Both the position numbers and the translations under genes were made by a program. A model generated the notes under the pieces. The model was not told the origin of the DNA. It saw only the letters and a program-made list of their open reading frames with translations, and did no database searches. Shown piece after piece: positions 34,315 through 44,919 of a stretch of DNA of 64,000 nt. Position 1 is the first letter of the stretch, and the number at the start of each line of letters is the position of its first letter. The stretch comes from Rosellinia necatrix. Lineage: Eukaryota; Ascomycota; Sordariomycetes; Xylariales; Xylariaceae. The stretch spans positions 1,922,001 through 1,986,000 of the forward strand of contig JAGYVD010000007.1 in the NCBI GenBank assembly GCA_021209875.1. The letters run 5' to 3'.

Positions 34315-36141
34315 CTTGAAGGTCTTGTTGTGAGTGGTAGGTAATGAGCAGATGTCGAGTGCTTCTGATCAACATCCATCGATATGGGAGCCCATCCGAC
34401 CATATTATACCCGTACGCCTAGGAACCTACACCCTTCCAGGCTCCGTCCACATTGGCACATAGTCTGATAATAGTCATCAAGTGCATCTCGAAGTGGACA
34501 CGGCGTGGAACTCGCTCGCGCGTCGACAACTCCGTTTCAATGCATCTCTCCATTTCGCCGACGATCGCCATCGTTGCCTAGTATCAATCGATGCCATACA
34601 AAGCACAGCCGCAACATACAAGTTGTGTACTACGTATGTGTGTAGTTTGTGTAATTCAGCCCCGACGCCGCCCCCCATGATTTCAATGCGAGGCAATCAA
34701 TCCCATAAAGCACTCCGCCATCGTATTAGGCGCCATGTGATTGGTCCAGATTGTTATGGCTCTAGCCCCCATGCTTTAGTAGACAATTAATTAGGTTGAC
34801 AATTAGGTTGACATATTTCCGAAACACGCGTATTAATTAGAGCTCTAATCGGATAAACCCATTCATTGCGCGTATTCGGCTCTTCATCGGGCCATGTGAA
34901 AGCCGGAGAATGAAAACTGGAGACATGTGGTCCTCATTCCTCATCCAGCCTTGAAGAAACAACTACACGAAGAGTTATATTCCTGTCACGGGTGGCGACA
35001 CTTCATCCCGGACACTGACATCATATTACTTAAAAAAAGAAAAAGAAAAACCAGCGAGTTATAGCAGGGCTTTTTTGTTGATTCTTCTTTGAACGATGAT
35101 ATAATGGAATGAAAAGGATACAGTGTCCATAGCTGTATTCATTCCTGGATAGTTAGTATTCTGATCCAAGAGCCAAATATAGAATCAACAGCATTTTTAT
35201 CCTGATATATAGCTCTATACGTCTCTAATTAAGAATCTAACAAATACTGGCTAGCATTAAAACGACAATTTTAACACGCGGCAAGGGAAAGCCATGTTGT
35301 CCTCGACACTGTCATAAACAACCATAAGAGCTGGATTTACTATAATCTAGGCATTCTGTACAAAGATCAAGGGAAACTGCAAGAGGCCGAGGAGTACCAG
35401 CAAGTGCTTTCAGGCTATTAAACCATGTTCGGAGTAAGTTATCCTGGAACTCAGGCCACCCTAAGGAACCTACAACAATTGATTACTTCTATCACGATCA
35501 TCGCAGACCGGCTACGGTCTGATAGCCGTGATGGAAACCTTTCGCGATAGGCCAGGAAGATCACGGCTACAATAGATTCGAAAAGACCTAAGTTATCTCC
35601 ACGGATAGTCCTATCTAAGCTACATAACATTTAATATCTATCTCACATTTGCAGGTATAATATACTAATCTGAAAGGCGACTGAAAAAAATGGTATATTC
35701 TATATTATTTATGTAAACCAAACACTCACTCAGAGACCTATTCAATATTTTCCTTACTTTCTTAATGCAGCTTTTTTTTAGAGGCCATAATTATTCCTTT
35801 ACTAACTCCGAACTTCCCTGTTTTTCTGCAACCGGCGTATTTTTATTTTGAGTCACATAGTTCGCGAATATGGTAACTAATCAATATTTTTATGTTGCCT
35901 CTAGGTAACTAACACCATATTTGCATCGAGGTTAATTCCTAGATACCATTCTTGACATATTTGAATCAAATTCGAAATGCATCTAATCGCGTCGCCCAAG
36001 TTGGGGGGCCAAGAACAATGGCTCCATCCATCACGGCGCAGGAAAACGTGAGCGGGCGGGGGTGGAAGCTGACCACTTAGACCTGAGTGTGAATGTAAGT
36101 AAGAATCGACATCATTCGGAACAATAAATCACCGCGCATCT
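34315..36141. other. AT-rich spacer with a TPR relic
   Basis: No intact gene. The region from 34780 to 35990 is AT-rich. It holds the TPR fragment listed separately, poly-A/T tracts, and nothing else recognisable. Confidence 0.5.
35284..35482 (+). pseudogene. Fragment of a tetratricopeptide-repeat (NLR-type) gene
   Basis: One frame reads LDTVINNHKSWIYYNLGILY, then KDQGKLQEAEEYQQVLSGY, a stop at 35419-35421, then TMFGVSYPGTQATLRNLQQL. This is the consensus of the 42-residue TPR units found in fungal NB-ARC/TPR and kinesin-light-chain-like proteins (LxxLYxxQGKLxEAExxYxxxLxGY). No start, flanking repeats or ATPase domain remain, so it is a relic about 200 bases long embedded in AT-rich DNA. Confidence 0.65.
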
Positions 36142-38178
36142 ATGGCAGCCACTGATCCGCCTATACCTGCTATTAAACCAACAGACCCGGTCTGTTTCTA
36201 TTGTTCCCGTCAGAAAGACGCGGTTGACCCATGGGAGTTCCAGATTCTCGACATCGGACGCCTGAAATCTGGCGCCGACCTGAACTGTGCAACATGCGAT
36301 CTTCGATATCGCGCGGTCAGCTGCTATCATTCGGAACCCGAGCAGAGGGTTATTTTCCAGTCTGATCCAAAGAGGCTTACCTTTGATCGACGGCAGTTCT
36401 TTGAGATTTTCAGATTGGCTAGTGCGTATCCTGAATGTTGGCACCACCACCGCCTTCCTAGCTTGAGCTGATAATAGGTATTGGGTGCAGAGAGCGATCC
36501 TCGTGCGTTTCCTACGATACAAACGGGCTATGCGTTCTCGCGCAGCACAGCGTCGGCAGAAACCCTAGCCAAAGTCAGGAGCTGGATCAGTGACTGCAGA
36601 GGGACCCATGAATCATGCCGCGCGCGCGATTGTGGCGAAGGCTACATGCCGAAGCGCATAATACATCTAAGCGACGGCAGGATAGCGCTCATGGAAGGCG
36701 TCAAGCCTCATACTTACGCCTGTCTGAGCCATTGCTGGGGGCCGTCTCAGAGTCTCCTCAAAACCCTCTCAACAACGATTGACGACCTCAAGAAAAACGT
36801 CCCCCGGAGAAGCCTGAGTAAAACATTCCAGGATGCCATTGATATCTGTAGGAGGTTAGACATCCAGTACATATGGATTGACTCGCTCTGCATCATACAG
36901 GACAGCGACGAGGACTGGGCCGAAGAATCGGCTAAAATGGCCGATATTTACGCGAATGCGTTCCTCACCATCGCGGCGACAAAGTCCAAGGACGGGGCCG
37001 GCGGGTGCTACAGCGACAGGGACGCGCGATACGTGGACTGCGGGACGGTGGTTGAGGGGTCGGTATACATCCGCGGGCAAATCCCGCGTTTCGGGGGCCC
37101 GGCGGGGAGCAAGGCGGGGGAGGAAGGGTGGCCGCTGCTCCTCCGCGGCTGGGTGTACCAGGAGATGTCGCTGTCGGCCCGGGTGTTGCATTTCGGCCGC
37201 CAGGAGGTGGTGTGGCAGTGCCGCACACACCGGAGGAGCGAGAGCGGGAGCAACGACTCCGACCATGCCAAGATCACGTTCGGCGATGGCCACGCGCCGC
37301 CGGAGGGGAGGCACAACGACGCGTGGGACGAGGGCTCGCCGAATGACCGCCCGTGGTATGATGCCGTCAATGACTACTCCGGCCTGGCACTTAGTTTCGA
37401 CAAGGACAAATTGCCTGCCCTGGCTGCCATCTCCCAAAGGGAGGCCAACAACAGGGCAGCGGGTGACAGGTTCCTCGCTGGGCTCTGGAACAATTCGTTC
37501 CTCTTGGACATGTTGTGGGAGGTGTACCCCCAAAATTCGGCAAATGGGCCGGTGAAGAAGCCGGCGAATAACAGTGCTCCTTCGTGGTCATGGGCATCCG
37601 TTAAATCTCGGGTGAAGTGGTTTATGTTCAAGAACTACATGTCTCCGCATTATCCCCTAGACTGCACCAAACTGGAGGCGGTCCATGTTGAGCCCATCGG
37701 GTCGCCGTATCTGGGCCGGTACTCGCGTTGTGAGCTAATCTTCCGCGGGCCGCTTATTAGTACAACATCCGCCGCTTTGGAAGGGTCCATATTCATGAGC
37801 AACGCGGGAAAGGAGAATAGGGGTCATGAGAGTGGGGAGGTGATGGCAGTTCACCAGTTCACTCCTGACTACACCTTCGACCTCAATGGATCTGTGTATG
37901 GGCCGGCAAGTAGCTCCAACTTCATTCTGCCCCTGATGTTGCAACATGGAGGAAACAACCTGGCGGTAGGAATCGTGATCCGACCAACGGGGGATAGCAT
38001 AGATGCTTATGAGAGAGTCGGGCTGGTAATATTGGTATATGTTAAACGGGGCCCTCCTATAGATATTCGCCCTGACACTTGTCAAGAGTGGGATTACCAT
38101 CCGTGGCGGCCGATCACGCGCCAGTGGATTAATTCATATTTGTCAAGCTTGCCGAAAATGAATATTATCCTTCGGTAA
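36142..38178 (+). CDS. HET-domain (heterokaryon incompatibility) protein
   Basis: HET proteins trigger cell death on fusion with a genetically different strain, or act in related immune-like responses. Two exons, 36142-36421 and 36491-38178, with a 69-nt intron whose acceptor is GGTGCAG (the nearer TAATAG would break phase); 655 residues. The N-terminal segment has two Cys-x2-Cys pairs (CFYC and CATC), possibly a metal site. The HET core follows: YACLSHCWGPSQ, LDIQYIWIDSLCIIQDSDED and ADIYANAFLTIAATKS. Then comes the GWVYQEMSLSARVLHFG block. The C-terminal 250 residues have no domain I recognise, and no NACHT or WD repeats follow. Located between a TPR relic and gamma-tubulin. Confidence 0.92.
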
Positions 38179-38466
38179 TCAGCACCTCGCGCAACTCATA
38201 AGAGAGGTTTGGCACTTGGTCACAGCAGCGGGTGATGGTATCTGTCATGGATATCGCGATGCATCTTAGGATTCCTACGCCAGTATATCATGACAATCAT
38301 GTACAGACCCATCAATGCCGTCTAGGCGTACCGAAACAGGTTTCGCCTTCCGGTCAAATCCATCATGTACTCGGTCTAATCCCCCCAGTAGCTGTGTAGC
38401 TGTGCAGCTGTGCATTATCGGGTAACGGGTCGGTCTAAGCGAGGACGTGTGTTGAAAGCGCGCTCA

Positions 38467-38739
38467 CTAGGCCTTAGCATCCTTCGGAGGACCATCGAGG
38501 TTGTCTTTGCGGCCAACGCCGCTTAGGTCGACATCAGCCTTGGAGGCAGGTTCCCTTAGACCGGACACAGACCCGGCGCCGGTGGAGATGTCGCTTTGTA
38601 CGCCGCCGGAGCCGACGTTGACGTTGCGGGCGTCTGCCGAGTTCCAGTCGGAAGTGACCGGGGGTTGCTCGGGAAGCGGGAGGTTGGACCGGGCTTCCTC
38701 AACCTTCTTAGTCTTCTGGTCCATCGATGCGCGATCCAT
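38467..38739 (-). CDS. Small conserved hydrophilic fungal protein
   Basis: A single-exon frame of 90 residues starting MDRASMDQKTKKVEEARSNL. It is rich in Asp, Ser, Gly and Pro, with no membrane segment or signal. The pattern NVGSGGVQSDISTGAG resembles a small family of uncharacterised Pezizomycotina proteins that I recall only as hypothetical. The ATG is the first in frame. Function unknown. Confidence 0.6.
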   Translation of the reverse strand: MDRASMDQKTKKVEEARSNLPLPEQPPVTSDWNSADARNVNVGSGGVQSDISTGAGSVSGLREPASKADVDLSGVGRKDNLDGPPKDAKA

Positions 38740-39461
38740 ATCTGTAGTACTACGAGTCCGTAGTACGAGTTAGTGCTATGCTACCACCTATAAAGGCGAC
38801 GCACATAGACGGAGGGCGCTTACCAATGGGTTTAGCGATCCTACAATATAATTGTTAGATAAGTATTTTCATCGATTGTACCGGTTGCGATTCTAGGTGT
38901 GGTTGTTGTCTGTCAATGAATTGTGATTTTGACGAAGAGAAGAGGTCTCTCAGAGCTCTAATCTAGGCACTTTAATACCTAACCTATCTGTTGTTATCGA
39001 GATGGGACATGACGTCACGAACCGAGGCTCCGAATCTTGACGTCAGGACTTTTGGCCGAGATAATCACATATCTCCGTGTGGGACTTCGTACCACCCGAT
39101 CAATCGATCCCTGGCCATGGGGTGGGCGGAACCAACTCCCCAGTGCCGACCAACGGACCTTTACGCAATTGTAGAGCTAGCTACCTTGCTAATAACTCCC
39201 CATCATAGGGCATCATCCACTGTAGTGGATGGTACGCTCAAAGCCTCTTCGCAAGGAGTGTTAAAACCAACCGGTGGTGATATCATTGTATAATTTCCAA
39301 GTGGTATCTACTTAGTCATGACAATTCGCTCTCGCAAGCAAAGTCTCGTACCGAAACGCCGGATCCCTATTCTCCTGCCGAGCCACCAGCTCGTGAAAGG
39401 CTCACCACCTAGCTATGAATGCTCGAAGCGCGGGATGTTAGCCCGTGAGCGCATAGGGGCA
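38740..39461. other. Intergenic between the small protein and gamma-tubulin
   Basis: No supported gene; promoter of the small protein and 3' end of gamma-tubulin. Confidence 0.4.
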
Positions 39462-41106
39462 CTACACATTACCCATCCTTTTGTCCGTCTCGGCCGATGT
39501 TGCCTTTTCTCCGTCATCTGGATTCAGATAGTTGGCATCCTCTGCGGCTTCATACTCGGCTATGAGGTCTGTAACAACCTCTCTGGCTTCATCGAATTCG
39601 TGTAGATTCTCTGAGAAGGGTGCCGTCTTTTTGTAACCCTCGATGAAGGCATTCCGTTTCCGCATACCGTCATACAGTTTCACAATGCGCTTGAATAGCT
39701 ATGACTAGAGGTTAACTACTACCCTCTGGCTATTCTGGGCATATCGGTCGCAGGACTTACAGTTGCTATGCTGGTATGGTTTGCCAGCATAAGACCACTT
39801 ACACGATGGCTCATTGGGACGTAAGGGCTGCGTTTTGTGAGAGCAACCTGGATGCTTGCCGGCCCCCACGGGATGAATGTTGCCAATTTGCGCTCCCGAA
39901 TACGTAGCAGGCTCTTATGGACATCCGTAGGGTCAACCTCACCTTGTATCACGTTGAGGATGGAGATGTAACAGCTCCTCTTGCCTGGTATTGTCGATAC
40001 CATGCGATTCTTAGGCTGCAATAGGCGTCGCATTACATCGAGGACGGTCGTCTTGCGCACCGTTTTAGCTTGTTCGACTTGGTCCCCTGTGAATGGTGTG
40101 TACGCAGTCATGAGGAAATGGCAACGTGGGGTGGGAATCAATGAGGCTAGAATTCCAACGAGGTCATTGTGCATGTAGCCGGGATACCGAAGAGTTGTAG
40201 TACTTGCCGACATGACGGTTGATACGAGCTGATTGGTTTGTTGAAAGGAAGGCTCTTGCACATGAAGTCTGTCCGCGGCGATATGTGATAATGCTCCGTT
40301 GTCCAGGACAACGACGGAGTCGGCATTCTGTGTCAGTCGTCTCATCGAGAGGAGGCTGTTGTACGGGTGGACAACAACATCATCCGAGTTTGTCGTATCC
40401 GGAAAGACCGAGTATGTCTGAATGATCTTTTTGGGGAACCTATCGTTCATTCGTTCGAGAAGAAAGGACCCCAGACCAGATCCCGTGCCGCCAGCAATGG
40501 AATGAAGTAGCATGAAGCCCTACAGGAGCTGTTAGCCATCGGCAGAAACTTCCTGGAGAGGGTTTCCATCAAAGATACCTCGAGAGAATCGCTTCCATCG
40601 GCTTCTCGGTCAATCATCTCCATGATCTCTTCGTGGACGGCCTCCCCTGACTGGTACCCATCGCCCCAGTTGTTTCCGGCGCCGATGCCGCTCTTGCCAA
40701 TATAGAAGTTCTCTGGGTTATAGATATTCTTGTATGGGCCCGATTGTATGCTCTTTATGACGCGGGGTTCCAGATCGATGAGGATAGCTCGGGGAATGTA
40801 TCTCGTATCGTCGCTTTGGTAGTAGAAGACATCCTTGCGGTCACCGCCCTCGGTTGCAAAGTCCTCCAAGTTGCCATCCTGGTTGATTCCGTGTTCCTGG
40901 CACAGCTGTTGCCAGAACTGGCTGCCAACTGGACTGGGTCAGTATAAGATGCGCTGTGAATAGGTCCAGGGAGCTGCCTCGGCCGACTGGACTCACTGCT
41001 ATTGCCGCATTGGCCCGCCTGGATGGTGATGATTTCTCTGGAAGACGTATGTTAGGGTCAAATAATCATGTAATATTTGGGATAGCAGGCCCGCCTACCT
41101 AGGCAT
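39462..41106 (-). CDS. tubG: Gamma-tubulin
   Basis: Gamma-tubulin nucleates microtubules at the spindle pole body. Five exons: 41106-41099, 41037-40997, 40928-40579, 40519-39761 and 39698-39462; 464 residues. Exon 1 is 8 nt (ATG CCT AG), spliced to give [20 protein letters not shown]. Gamma-type signatures rather than beta: [25 protein letters not shown] then [20 protein letters not shown]. The GTP-binding tubulin loop is GGTGSGLGS. Further family marks are [17 protein letters not shown] and [14 protein letters not shown]. The C-terminal tail is acidic. Introns 1-4 are 61, 68, 59 and 62 nt. This is a single-copy essential gene with no break seen. Confidence 0.96.
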
Positions 41107-41587
41107 TATCACGGCATTTGGCACATTCGGAGCCGTATGACATGCGACAGAGCACTTGTAGTTGTAGCTAACGGTAGCGGCCGATTGGGGTGATTCCGTT
41201 TGGCGCGTCGCGTTTCGCGGGGTCCATTGGAAACCGCCCAAGGCAAGCTGAGATTACCTAGGCACCTGGTGCTTAAGTGGGCCCCACTTACACACCTAGG
41301 TGCCCAATATGTCATGCCTACTTACCTAGGTCGTCTAACTAAATGGACTAAAGTTAACGAGTTACAGTGTCTACCTACCTACCTAGGTAATTGTCATCTT
41401 GACAGTCCGATATCGTGCCCATTCTAGTCTTTCGCCTTATGGTAATGTCTTTATTGGTCTGGCTGACGGAAGAGATTGCCTTCGGACTCGTGGGAGACAA
41501 CTGTGATTATTTGCCTCTTCTTTTGCGTTTATATCCCTAACCTATCCGACTTTGGTAAGATAGGTTAAGATCTCACAAGCTAAGTAC
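41107..41587. other. Intergenic rich in CCTAGG/TAGGTA motifs
   Basis: No gene. Several copies of ACCTAGG or TACCTAGGT occur within 41250-41590, the densest group of this motif in the window. Confidence 0.5.
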
Positions 41588-42790
41588 CTAGTTAGGTATA
41601 TTTATTCTAATAGATATAACCATTCCTTCACCTATGCCTGCGCCCATGAAACCACATATCCGGCCTCGATATGGTTGACCCATCTGCTCACCTTCTTCAG
41701 AAACACGCCCGCGATGCATTGTAAGACAGCATCGTAGAAGTTGTTTTTTTATGTCACTATCGTGCCGGGGCCAGTTGGGCCAGAGCCGCTTCAATGTCGT
41801 CTTGTATACCTCGCGCAGCTGGGTCACCTCGTACTCCATCATATGGATCCAATACAGCGAGCTCTTGCCCCCGTCATCCAGTGGATCCGGGTCACGGCCA
41901 GCCCCGAGGCCGTCAACTCTGAAAGCGTCGGGGTGCCGTAATCATCCCGTACCAGCTCTTCCGGACAACTGACCCCCAGAAGGAATCTCGGCACGTCGGC
42001 AGTCATCTACACAGACAGTGCCGAGATGCACTCCTAATCCACGATGGCCGTAATGTCTCCTCTGTCATAGACCAGAATATTTCGCAGGCTCAGGTCATTG
42101 TGCTAAAGGAAAGTTGGCACCGCGTGTTCCTCCCCGGCATCGGGGAACACCTTGGGGAGAAGGGCAAGTAGTTGTTGGGCCGGGACCAGAATTTCCTCCG
42201 CGTTTTCTCTATCATCGCCATTTTGCGCCCTTTCGATAGCCGCTGTCTGCTCTAGGATAACGATCTCGGGTTGCGACTTAAGTTAGGCGTGGCTGGAGCG
42301 GAAAGGGCCTCGGGGAATGTCATAAGCAAGACGATTTACCATGAAGAATTCGTGGGTAGCCAGTTGACCGAGAGAAGTTGGCGTTGGTATCTCGTCGCTA
42401 TCCCCTCCAGGGCTTGTATGAAGCGTTCTTATACCCCTGAGTGCAGGGTTCAAGTTGCCATGGCGGGATAGCTCTACTTGGATCTCGGTAATGCGTTTCG
42501 TCACGGCCACTCTCTGCTCTATCGGCATAATTCGCCATTTCTAGTATGCCGAGAGGCCCGGCATGAGCTCCATTAATATCCATTTGGAGCCGATATCGTT
42601 ATCGTTATAGTCATCGAACGCAATGACCTTTGGGACCGGCAACGTAGTATTATGTTGCAGCCAACTCAAAGTAGAAGAGCTGAGGGCGACACCCATGCAG
42701 TCATATGTAAACGACTTGCTTGTATTGAGAGGGCAGCACTTTATGATGCCAAGGCCGTGAGCTCTAAACTACGGCCCAATCTAATACCAC
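41588..42790 (-). pseudogene. Degraded aminoglycoside-phosphotransferase-like (APH) kinase gene
   Basis: One minus-strand frame from about 42780 to 41890 reads as a fungal APH-family protein: LQHNTTLPVPKVIAFDDYND, GSKWILMELMPGL, the catalytic HNDLSLRNILVYDRGDITAI (His-x-Asp...Asn), then VD. Five in-frame stops interrupt it, at 42541-42543, 42283-42285, 42103-42105, 42034-42036 and 42007-42009. A sixth lies near 42778. A frame change near 41890 leads into SLYWIHMMEYEVTQLREVYK, the normal family end. Several stops replace expected Trp or Gln (for example IVD-stop-E for IVDWE), consistent with C-to-T or G-to-A changes. It cannot make a functional kinase. Confidence 0.8.
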
Positions 42791-44919
42791 GGGCTTTTTG
42801 AGTATACGCAGACCTGAGCAACGACCACAGCTAAGGAGGAAGAAAGAAAATGTTTCCGAATTGATATCAATATGCTTTTGATTCCATGTGTATGTAGGCC
42901 TCTCGATCTTCCTTGAGGGAATCAGAGCGTGGAGTGGTCAGCATTTGTGAACACGAGTGATGAGGGGATCAAGTTAACCTCATCGCGATCTACACCTATC
43001 ATTATGTAGCACCTACATCAATGTAACGATGGCAAACGGATCTACAGCCCAGATAATGTTGGCGAAAGAACGGATGAGCATGTAACCTGACTGATAATAT
43101 ACCTAAGTATGCACTACTCTATATATGCACTACCTCTTAAGTCCTCCCATCGTCCTAGAACAGATAGATGGTGCTGGGACGTGGTATGTCGCATGGAGGA
43201 ATGGTCCCCACGTCAAAATCAAATCATATCGAGGCAATTTTCTAGGGGATGGAAGGCTGTGCTGGGAGAGAAAAGAATGTCCAGCTGAGAGTGGGCTTCA
43301 GGCCAATTTTCCAAATTACAACATCGGTGATATATTGATTTTCGCATAAAATATTTACAGGTAGGCCAGTGAGGCTGATGCAGAAGCAGACCTGAGAGTG
43401 CATAGGAGGAGTGTTTGTGGCTGCAATATCCCAGCAACCAGATCAGCTACCACGCGTTTTCGTTTTCTTTTGCGCATTGACGGCGTCTTAGTACAGGCCC
43501 TATGATGACAGTAGAGATGTCAAAGGGGGAAGTATAGGTAATAGAACACCATACACTATTATCAGCCATAACTACCTAGAATTATAATATAAATACTATT
43601 ACATATTTGGTTAGCCATGTATTCTAGGTTATCTAAGCATACCTACCTATCTTAGGCTAGGAATTTCTTGTTAGCGCATGTACATCGGGTTACTGGTAGA
43701 GTAGCGCCCAGACAAATGCAGCATAGGCTGCATAGCTTAAGTAATGTTCCTATTGCGATATAGGAAAGTAGAACGTCGTAGTATCCGTCGTGGGGGCCTG
43801 TAGAAGGTGTCAAAGGGCTGAAGGTGAGCTGTCACTGCCTGTCAGCAGCGGTTTCACTGAACTCAATTGAGCCTAGCCATCGCCGGCACTGTTGCATCGT
43901 GCACGACACCGCTCACGGCCGGAGTCAAATCCCATCCCCAAGCAGCGTCATTGTCCATGTTGGTTGAACTTTCTTTTCGTTTGGCGGTTTAAATTAGTCA
44001 AGCTGTGGATGTCCTAATTTTCTTTTCCCTTCGTCCCGGCCCACGAATGTGAAATACGACATGTAGGTCTATGTAGGCCTGCATACAGAGCATACCTACA
44101 TGCCTGCCTGTATACCTACATATAGGTATCTTGTTGTCGCCGGCTACTTCCCCCCCTCCTCTCTCTTCACTCCCGGTAACTACCTGTTGTACTGTTCGTA
44201 CTTCTCGTGCTTTCCGTAATTACCTTTGGTCCGTCTTTATCGTCTTTATCATTCACCGCCGTGGTTGCCCTTGGGCCAACTGCGCTGCAGCAGGCCCTTG
44301 CATCTTGCATTCTTAGCCCCCTCCCGTGCCTCGGAGCTGAAGGAGTAGTGCTGAGTGCATTCACCCGCCTCCAAGGCCAAGGGTTGGTGCCCAAGAGGAA
44401 ACATCAGATAGATTGCAGTCCAATCGCGTTGGACCTGACTCACGGCACTGATACACTTCCGCGCGTCCGTCTGCGTCCCATCTAGGTCGCATTGTTTGAT
44501 CCGCCCTATTCGTTTGTTTTGGGGACCCTTCCTTTTTTTCCACCTTATATCCTCGCTTCTTGTTGGGTTTTGTTCTTGTCGAGATGCTGTTTTTCTCCCT
44601 AGCGGACTGTTCGTAGGCACCTAGACCTGCCTATCCAGCTTTTTCGCAGCCCGTTGTGCTGTCCCACCCGAGCATCCAATCAGGGACGCCGGAGCACTGG
44701 CTCAAAGTACCTCCCTTCCCCAAAGCGACGGGTCGGGGGCCTTGTCGGCCTGTCAAAGGAACGGCGCTAAACCCTTAGGAAATAATATCCCGACCTACCC
44801 ACTACACGTCCACTACACGCCCACTACACGTAGTGTAGTGTAGTACCTGGCGGCCCAAGACCCGGCCTGGTAGTAGGCAGTGTACATAGGGAATTCACAG
44901 AGCGCAGACGCCGCCTGCC
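42791..44919. other. Gene-poor spacer upstream of the 44.9 kb gene
   Basis: 2.1 kb with no supported gene. The last 800 bases are C/T-rich, like a long fungal 5' UTR and promoter. The tract 44070-44135 has many TAGGTA/TACATA/CCTACAT units. An inverted repeat is listed separately. Confidence 0.45.
44798..44844. repeat. CACTACACG tandem repeat ending in an 8-bp hairpin
   Basis: Three CCACTACACG-like units are followed by an inverted copy: CACTACAC (44822-44829), loop GTA, GTGTAGTG (44833-44840). It lies about 80 bases before the ATG at 44920, so it may form a hairpin in the promoter or 5' UTR. Confidence 0.7.

Noticed and set aside
36856..37555. Two 225-codon frames overlapping the HET gene
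   Set aside because: Shadows of GC-rich HET codons, one antisense and one out of frame. Arg-rich products without motif.
39462..41106. Beta-tubulin paralogue
   Set aside because: [12 protein letters not shown] and [13 protein letters not shown] are gamma-tubulin signatures, and the N-terminus MPREIITIQ differs from the beta form.
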